From NCBI RefSeq assembly GCF_004027225.2, contig NC_044277.2, forward strand, positions 29,898,995-29,962,994: a DNA stretch of 64,000 nucleotides, in the 5' to 3' direction. Position numbers and translations under genes: made by a program. Positions 60,401 through 64,000 of this stretch are shown one piece after another. How positions within the stretch are numbered: position 1 is the first letter of the stretch; the number at the start of each line of letters is the position of its first letter. The notes under the pieces were generated by a model. That model was not told the DNA's origin. It saw nothing but the letters and a program-made list of their open reading frames with translations, and made no database searches. This stretch comes from Strigops habroptila (lineage: Eukaryota; Chordata; Aves; Psittaciformes; Psittacidae).

Positions 60401-61864
60401 ACTGCCTGCTCATGTTAAGCTTCTTGTCAACCAACACCCCCAAGTCCTTCTCTGCAGGGCTGCTCTGAATCTCTTCTCCACCCAACCTGTAGCAGTGCCT
60501 GGGATTGCCCCGACCCAGGTGTAGGACCTTACACTTGGCTTGGTTAAACTTCAGAAGGTTGGCATCAGCCCACCTCACAAGCATGTCAAGGTCCCTCTGG
60601 ATGGCATCCCTTCCCTCCAGCGTATCAACCGAACCACACAGCTTGGTGTCGTCAGCAAACTTGCTGAGGGTGCACTCAATCCCACTGTCCATGTCGCTGA
60701 CAAAGATGTTGAACAGGACCGGTCCTAACACCGATCCCTGAGGGACACCACTTGTTACAGGTTTCCAACTGGACATCGAGCAGTTTACCATAACTCTTTG
60801 CGTGCGGCCATCAAGCCAGTTCTTTATCCACTGAGTGGTCCATCTATCAAATTGATGTCTCTCTAATTTAGAGACAAAATGATCCTTTCCATGATCAAGC
60901 CTTATATTTCTTATCCGTAGCATTAGCTATTGGTTTTGTTTTACTTCAAAATGCATATGGCATTTCAAGATAGCATGTATGAATGCTGAATATTATGACT
61001 TTGCTTCTTACTATGAATTCACAATTACAATCCTAATACTGGGCTAATGCGTTTCCTGTGGAGAAACAAGGTAGGGAACACTCCCATCCTCACTTGACCA
61101 CAGGCAGAAGCAAAACACATGCGTTTTTCTTGTTTTCCCAATCCTTCTGAAAATAGCCATCGAGCTGATCACATAGTTTAGCTCTCAGGACAAGAGGAAG
61201 AAATGTATTCTCCAATCTATCATAACATCTCAAAAGTTAACTGAACATTTCCTTCTCACTCACTTCAGACTGTATCAACACTTTCTACAGCTTCAGTTCT
61301 GAAGGCACCCTTCTTAACACAAATTCCACACATCTCATACCCAACATGCAAGTACTTCCACCTTATGAGGAAGGATCACATGCACACTAGAGCATGCACT
61401 GTATACATGAAACTAAATGTGAGTTCAGCAAGAAATGGAAGAGACTATATTTGAAGAACATAGCCAATGTGCATTCCTACAATGTAAATAGGTTGTGGGT
61501 GTCCAGCATCAGCAGCTAATTAAAAAGGCAGTCTGCTCTTTCTGAGCAGTTCCACTGTTATGGACAGAAACAATGTGTTGAAACTGTTCATCCAGCATAT
61601 AGTTTATAAGACAGGAGTAAGCTGCAAGTTGCCCTTAATTATCTCTTGATTCATTAAAACAAAGTCATGGGCTTTGAAAGCTACATAGGATGGTAGCTAG
61701 CCAGACCCACAGTCACAAACCAGCATCTGCATAAGAATAATCAAATAGTTATCTTCAAGAACTTGTGATTATCGTATTCCAACAAATTCCTTTCCAATGC
61801 AAATTTTTATAAATTAAGTGGGGAAAAAAAAAAAATTCTCTAAAGAACAGATTGTTTTACATAC
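57436..61864 (-). other. ZC2HC1A: ZC2HC1A intron 4
   Basis: 4.4 kb between donor GTATGT and acceptor TTTTTAAG. It contains the long CR1 copy at 59775-60925. A 119-codon plus-strand ORF at 57536-57895 is Lys-rich and has no recognised relatives. Confidence 0.75.
59775..60925 (-). mobile_element. CR1 LINE, 5'-truncated, with long RT segment
   Basis: About 1.15 kb in the same orientation as ZC2HC1A. A 306-codon open segment (60003-60923, minus) covers the later part of the CR1 reverse transcriptase, including [10 protein letters not shown] and FADDTKL, up to the C-terminal region with [17 protein letters not shown]. The 3' part with other frames continues to a tail atcatagaatagta on the plus strand at 59777. 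It is truncated at its 5' end and cannot be active, but its frame is far better kept than in the other CR1 copies here, so it is the youngest. Confidence 0.93.
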
Positions 61865-62000
61865 CAGGGTCATATGATGGCGGAGGTGGTGGAGGGAGTT
61901 TTCCACCATCTTTAAGATTAAGTCCTTTGGCTGCTCGTATAGTAGCTATAAATTCCTCGTGCTTTCGTCTCCAGTTGGAAGGTTTTTTGGGTGGTTCTGG
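61865..62000 (-). CDS. ZC2HC1A: ZC2HC1A coding exon 4
   Basis: 136 bp entered at phase 0 and left at phase 1. It encodes PEPPKKPSNWRRKHEEFIAT followed by IRAAKG and a polyproline run GGKLPPPPPPSYDP, as in human. Between them the bird sequence reads LNLKD where human has LDQALKE, so it is two residues shorter. Confidence 0.95.
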
Positions 62001-62207
62001 CTAAGAAGCCAAAAAAGAAAGAGCTTTATATGTTTGAAGCTCTTACTTCAAGCTGAGTACGTGCCTTATTTTAGTACACAACATTATAGTTCAATTTCTT
62101 CTAGATCCTAGTTTATCTAATTATCACAAATCACCAGCAGAAATAAGCCTTATTATAATGCATACATAGTTTGCTTAAAATGTTCATACGCAGAGTAAAT
62201 AACATAC
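62001..62207 (-). other. ZC2HC1A: ZC2HC1A intron 3
   Basis: A short 207-bp intron, donor GTATGT and acceptor TTCTTAG. Confidence 0.85.
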
Positions 62208-62324
62208 CCGCGGCTTCAAAGGTTTTACTGTGGGAATGTCAGTTCCTTCTGCTCTCTGTCGGCTGGAATCAAATGTCTTCCTTTTCTTGGCAGAAGTTTT
62301 TTGGCAAATGGGTCCATGCTTTTT
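62208..62324 (-). CDS. ZC2HC1A: ZC2HC1A coding exon 3
   Basis: 117 bp (39 codons), phase 0 at both ends. It begins [20 protein letters not shown], completing the first C2HC finger started in exon 2, then [20 protein letters not shown]. It is nearly identical to human. The Lys/Arg-rich stretch could act as a nuclear localisation signal (inference). Confidence 0.96.
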
Positions 62325-63081
62325 CTATAAGCAGAAGAAAACCAAAAAGTAGAATACAGAACTTAGCTTTGAAAACATAAGTTATTAACATGTTCTTTCC
62401 CTCTTTCTCAATATGCCAATCAGCAAATGAGGCCCAATTCTTGGTAAATCAGATCAGACTGCTTTCACTCAAACATCTATGCCAGCCATTACTTTTAAAG
62501 CGGAACTACATTAATTCATGACTGCATACACATGGACACAAAAATTTGGGCGATGAAAAATAGGGAGCATCTGTATTTGCTCCCTGCAAATAAAAAAAAC
62601 CTGATAGTAGGTAACCAGCATCTGCATTGAGTGCTGTCTGATATCCACATTCATATTTAAGGACAGTCCAATTTCTATTAAGACTGAAAACCAAGTATTT
62701 TGAAGATGGCTAACAAAACACTTCATTTACTAGCTGAGACTGCATAATGCCAGGGCTTACATCTGCACAGGCAAGCAATAATTCTGTGACCCTAGAGAGG
62801 ATCCTTTTAGAAGCATGTATTTTCATAAAGTCATGGGAAGCTGAAATAAAATTAATCTCCTTCTAAGGAGCTTCAAAATTGAAACAAGTGGAATTGATAA
62901 TTATTTGGGGGGGGGGAGAACAACTCAAACAACAAACTAATAAACCCACAAACAAACAAAACAAATACCAAAACCCAAGCATCATTTGGTTTCTACTTTA
63001 TTTAGCTACAGTGACCATTGCTTAACTCTCCTATCAACTTATCAGATCTAAAAGCCAACAGTACTCACTCACACCACTTAC
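62325..63081 (-). other. ZC2HC1A: ZC2HC1A intron 2
   Basis: 757 bp, donor GTAAGT and acceptor CTTATAG. It includes a G10 run near 62908. No mobile element recognised. Confidence 0.8.
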
Positions 63082-63155
63082 CAGTGCTGCTGGAAAGAAA
63101 GTCCTTCCACAAATCCTACATGGCAACAGATCTCCAGTTTGCACTGTAACCTCAT
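63082..63155 (-). CDS. ZC2HC1A: ZC2HC1A coding exon 2 (first C2HC finger, start)
   Basis: 74 bp entered at phase 1 and left at phase 0. It encodes GDLLPCRICGRTFFPAAL, the first half of the first zinc finger, whose His and last Cys are in exon 3. The first two bases complete a codon begun in exon 1, which lies beyond the window's right edge. The protein is therefore partial at its N-terminus here. Confidence 0.94.
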
Positions 63156-63305
63156 CTTAAAACAAACAAACAAAACCATACTTATTGTTTTAATTCAGGA
63201 TAAAAATTTATTCCTAGATGGCTAACCTCACATACTTCACAAAAGTAACAGTTGTTACTGTAAAAGTATATATTCTTTGAACTGTGCAGAGATCAAAAAG
63301 GAAAA

Positions 63306-63914
63306 TGTGAGAGAAACAGTGTTGTTTTCACATAATCGGGCATAGGACTTCGCAATATTGAGGCTTTGCAATCTCAAGATTTTTCAACACTGGGGCTAAT
63401 TACTAAGGGAACAAAACAAAGGGTTTGAGATACCATACCTTAGAAAGACACATTCTGTGGTTAAAGACAATATAATCTCTGCATGAAAGATACACTCTGT
63501 GGTTAAAAAGAATACTGTCTTTGTACAACCTATGAAACTAAGCAGGTGCAGGCTGGTTAAACAGTAAGTTGGGGCACCACATGTCTGCCAGAGAGTTATG
63601 AAATCAAACCATAAAAGGAGATAAATAAATAAGAGGAAGGGGCGTACAAAATCAAGTAAGGGGAGATGTAAACAAAGGTAGGACAGTTAACATGTAGATT
63701 ATATACATTGGATAGGCTGTAAACCTTGGGGTACCCAACCAATGGGGAAACAAGGGAGGGAACTGGCAGACAGGATAGGAAATATAAATCATAGTTCTGC
63801 TTTTGCCGTGTGTGCCTACTTGCTAGGACACCCGTTCTTGCAAAAAGCTATTAATAAATAGCTGCTTCACTGCTACCCTGAGCTTAAGTTTTTATCTAGA
63901 GATCATTTCTCACA
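63306..63914 (+). mobile_element. Candidate solo retroviral LTR
   Basis: About 609 bp with imperfect inverted ends, TGTGAGAGAAAC at the left and TTTCTCACA at the right. In LTR order it shows a duplicated enhancer-like block (63443-63507), CCAAT at 63739, TATAAA at 63783 and AATAAA at 63853, 70 bp after the TATA box, then about 55 bp to the end. No primer binding site follows the right end, so it is a solo LTR rather than the left end of a provirus. Flanking bases AAAA on both sides could be a 4-bp target duplication but are low complexity. It is unrelated in sequence to the ERVL LTR at 27812. It lies opposite in orientation to ZC2HC1A. The left edge is less sure than the right. Confidence 0.6.
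63443..63507 (+). repeat. Duplicated U3 enhancer block with RUNX core motifs
   Basis: GAAAGAYACAYTCTGTGGTTAA occurs as two copies starting at 63443 and 63485 (42-bp period). Each contains TGTGGTTAA (63456-63464 and 63498-63506), the RUNX 'core' site. Tandem duplication of a core-bearing enhancer is a familiar feature of gammaretroviral LTRs. Confidence 0.7.
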
Positions 63915-64000
63915 AAAAGATGATACACAACATGCCCAGTAACATGTCACCATAAATTCTGCTAATTTACAATACAAAACACTGCACCTTTAAAAGGATG

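Larger units (their letters stand above)
63156..64000 (-). other. ZC2HC1A: ZC2HC1A intron 1 (partial)
   Basis: The intron continues past the window end. It contains the candidate solo LTR at 63306-63914. No first exon or promoter is visible. Confidence 0.8.

Noticed and set aside
1-64000. CRISPR arrays, bacterial-type operons, tRNA or rRNA genes
   Set aside because: No regularly spaced repeats, no tRNA cloverleaf or rRNA sequence recognised. The window is plainly vertebrate nuclear DNA.

Overview
The window is vertebrate nuclear DNA, most likely from a neognath bird. The evidence is several CR1 LINE fragments ending in the short ATTCTGTG-type repeats typical of avian CR1, an avian-type ERVL provirus, compact introns, and one GC-rich CpG island in an AT-rich background. 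Two genes could be rebuilt exon by exon. Interleukin-7 (IL7) runs on the + strand from 17010 to 26647, and ZC2HC1A runs on the - strand with exons from 63155 down to 43368. They point tail to tail, as the two genes do in mammals.

Layout. 1-16380 is intergenic sequence upstream of IL7, with one old CR1 piece (about 2165-2520), a pentanucleotide microsatellite and a small tandem duplication. 16380-17730 is the CpG-island promoter of IL7. It holds a perfect ISRE, two upstream ORFs and the tiny first coding exon, followed by a kappaB site and IRF-like motifs at the start of intron 1. IL7 has five coding exons whose splice sites and phases agree (181 codons predicted), and a 3'UTR ending near 27640.

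27812-35212 is a near-complete endogenous retrovirus of the ERVL type. It has paired LTRs that differ by only about eight substitutions outside a G run, a 4-bp GACT target duplication, a tRNA-Lys-like primer binding site, a long gag, a protease and an RT-RNase H-integrase ORF. No env was seen. Gag is unusual, with N-terminal hydrophobic segments and an 81-bp Thr/Pro-rich tandem repeat. Gag and protease share a frame and are separated by a single UAG. Protease and RT are separated by a frameshift.

35213 to about 37640 is intergenic. 37640-43367 is the probable long 3'UTR of ZC2HC1A. Eight canonical coding exons of ZC2HC1A lie in the window and the first exon is beyond the right edge. A further 123-bp sequence with good splice sites and symmetric phase (49102-49224) looks like a cassette exon with no counterpart in the human protein as I recall it. 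ZC2HC1A introns carry two CR1 pieces, one keeping a 306-codon RT segment. Intron 1 carries a candidate solo LTR (63306-63914) with a duplicated RUNX-core enhancer.

All family assignments come from reading translated sequence against remembered family features. No database search was run.
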